DNA of 64,000 bases, taken from assembly GCA_045106985.1 (NCBI GenBank), contig JBGCFQ010000011.1:310001-374000 (forward strand), in the 5' to 3' direction. The stretch's first letter is position 1. Each line of letters opens with the position of its first letter. The notes under the pieces were generated by a model, which was given only the letters and a program-made list of their open reading frames with translations, was not told the DNA's origin and did not search any database. The stretch is from JAUIET01 sp045106985 (lineage in GTDB: Bacteria > Pseudomonadota > Gammaproteobacteria > Pseudomonadales > JAUIET01). Positions 62,834-64,000 of the stretch are shown in pieces. A program made the position numbers and the translations under genes.

Positions 62834-63925
62834 ATGTCTGAGTTCTTTCTGCCAGCCTACAAATATCACCAGTTGTTCGATTACCTAAGCGTATTGGGTT
62901 GCGACGCAGCCGAGATATGCGCCGCAGCCGGCGTCGAGTACAACGCACTTCAAGACGTGGATCCCACGCAAGGAGTGCCTGCTGAGCCCTACTCAAAATT
63001 GTACCTGCGGGCCGCGCAATACATGGAAACACGGTTTGGCACAACACCCTGGGGCGCAGGGGTGGGGTCGATGTCATTTCGATTAATGTGCTACACAATG
63101 ATCTCCTGTGGAACACTCGGCGAAGCACTAAATCGCGCAGCCGAGTTTTGCGCCTTCGCTAGCCAATTAAATGGCCATTTAATTGAATTAACACCAGTAG
63201 CCGGCGAACCACCCATGGTGCAGCTGGCGTATCAATTCAATCGTCAAGACGCGAATGCAGCGTTCGCGCCACCTGAATGGTCCCGCTCCGAACATTATGA
63301 GTCAATCGTTCTTTCTTCAGGCCTACGAGTGTGGGCGTCAATTTGCGGTTGGTTGATAGGCAGAACTTTGCAACTAGAAGCGGTTCAAGTAGCCGCACCC
63401 TCTGTAAACGAAAAGGTCCAAAAAATACTTGAAGCCAATTTTGTTTGTCCCATCGAGTTCGGCAGCAAGTCTAGCTTCATGGTGTTGCCCGCTAGCGAGT
63501 TGCAGCAAAAAATTGTGCAAGACAATGAGTCGCTAGAGAACTTTCTCACCCATGTGCAATACCAGTTCTGGATTGAAAACCAATCACCAAGCACAACATC
63601 CAACGCAATAAGGTCAATGATCAGTATGGTAGCTGGCACTGAGCTGCCCCAATTCGATAGAATCGCCGAGCGCCTGGGCATGTCGTCATCCACATTGCGC
63701 CGCCGCCTGATGGAAGAAAATACCAGCTATCAAAAAATCAAAGACGACTGTCGGAAGTCTATGGCTATCGATTACCTGCATCAATACGACTACAAAATTC
63801 ATGAAATTGGCGATCTACTGGGCTTCGCGGAAACCAGCTCATTCGTTAGGTCTTTCAAAAAATGGACAGGGATGACGCCAAAGACCTACCGTGACAGCTC
63901 CAAAGCCTTTAGCTCGGCGCCTTAG
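62834..63925 (+). CDS. AraC-family transcriptional regulator
   Basis: The 363-residue cytoplasmic protein has an N-terminal ligand-binding domain of the Arabinose_bd/OruR type (about residues 20-210, with LMCYTMISCGTLGEALNRAAEFC near 80 quoted in part as the family's central helix) and a C-terminal AraC helix-turn-helix (about 255-355): FDRIAERLGMSSSTLRRRL and IHEIGDLLGFAETSSFVRSF then KKWTGMTPKTYR. This type often controls adjacent catabolic genes; the SDR gene directly upstream is a likely target. Confidence 0.9.
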   Translation: MSEFFLPAYKYHQLFDYLSVLGCDAAEICAAAGVEYNALQDVDPTQGVPAEPYSKLYLRAAQYMETRFGTTPWGAGVGSMSFRLMCYTMISCGTLGEALNRAAEFCAFASQLNGHLIELTPVAGEPPMVQLAYQFNRQDANAAFAPPEWSRSEHYESIVLSSGLRVWASICGWLIGRTLQLEAVQVAAPSVNEKVQKILEANFVCPIEFGSKSSFMVLPASELQQKIVQDNESLENFLTHVQYQFWIENQSPSTTSNAIRSMISMVAGTELPQFDRIAERLGMSSSTLRRRLMEENTSYQKIKDDCRKSMAIDYLHQYDYKIHEIGDLLGFAETSSFVRSFKKWTGMTPKTYRDSSKAFSSAP

Positions 63926-64000
63926 CCCCCCCAAGGCAAGTAAGGCGCACACGCCTTTTCTCACACCAACAACTAACATACGAATAGGTAAGTGACTAGG

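Noticed and set aside
1..64000. Search by eye for CRISPR arrays, insertion sequences, rRNA and tRNA genes
   Set aside because: No regularly spaced direct repeats with spacers, no transposase or integrase motifs, and intergenic gaps are short; a tRNA scan was not possible, so a missed tRNA cannot be fully excluded.

Overview
The window reads as a chromosomal segment of a gammaproteobacterium with moderate GC. The strongest evidence is gene order: read on the minus strand from about 21.2 kb down to position 1, the order is rpsB-tsf-pyrH-frr-uppS-cdsA-dxr-rseP-bamA-skp-lpxD-fabZ-lpxA-lpxB-rnhB-dnaE-accA-tilS-pyrG, the classical gammaproteobacterial translation/envelope cluster. The divergent plus-strand block map-glnD-dapC-(ArsC-like)-dapD-dapE is the arrangement familiar from Pseudomonas-like and Cellvibrionales-like genomes. 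The accessory content (TonB receptor, DUF3604 protein, Rieske oxygenase, luciferase-like oxidoreductase, 3-alpha-hydroxysteroid-dehydrogenase-like SDR, AraC regulators) suggests a marine aerobic heterotroph, perhaps of the Spongiibacteraceae/Halieaceae type. That last placement is inference only.

Region 1 (1-21.2 kb, minus strand) is essentially all housekeeping: ribosomal protein S2 and EF-Ts, UMP kinase, ribosome recycling, undecaprenyl-PP and CDP-diacylglycerol synthesis, DXP reductoisomerase, RseP, the BamA/Skp outer-membrane assembly pair, lipid A synthesis with FabZ, RNase HII, DNA polymerase III alpha, AccA, TilS and the first 45 codons of PyrG. Region 2 (21.2-29.2 kb, plus strand) holds methionine aminopeptidase, GlnD and the succinylase lysine/diaminopimelate pathway, and ends in a perfect palindromic terminator at 29142-29174.

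Region 3 (29.2-36.5 kb) is an accessory haem cluster. A minus-strand operon encodes a cytochrome c4-like dihaem protein, a MauG/CcpA-type dihaem peroxidase and an unusual right-handed beta-helix protein ending in a mono-haem cytochrome c domain. It is divergent from a membrane-anchored AraC regulator and a TonB-dependent receptor. Direct repeats lie in the shared intergenic region.

Region 4 (36.6-47.7 kb) is mixed: rsmJ, a small membrane protein plus an exported DUF1214-like protein, two family-4 glycosyltransferases around an HSL-type esterase, a SnoaL-like protein, a luciferase-like oxidoreductase, an orphan acyl-CoA carboxyltransferase, a small exported protein and a Rieske oxygenase.

Region 5 (47.8-64 kb) contains a DUF1538 tandem-repeat membrane protein translationally coupled to a 425-residue protein that I read as three fused PII-like modules. 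It continues with a DUF349 coiled-coil protein, an operon of epoxide-hydrolase-like enzyme, DUF3604 protein and MFS exporter, an acylating aldehyde dehydrogenase with a 3-hydroxyisobutyryl-CoA-hydrolase-like enzyme, an HD/phosphodiesterase-like protein, the SDR and a second AraC regulator. No integrase, transposase, CRISPR array, rRNA or tRNA was recognised. The two most interesting candidates for undescribed systems are the PII-like/DUF1538 pair and the beta-helix/cytochrome cluster.
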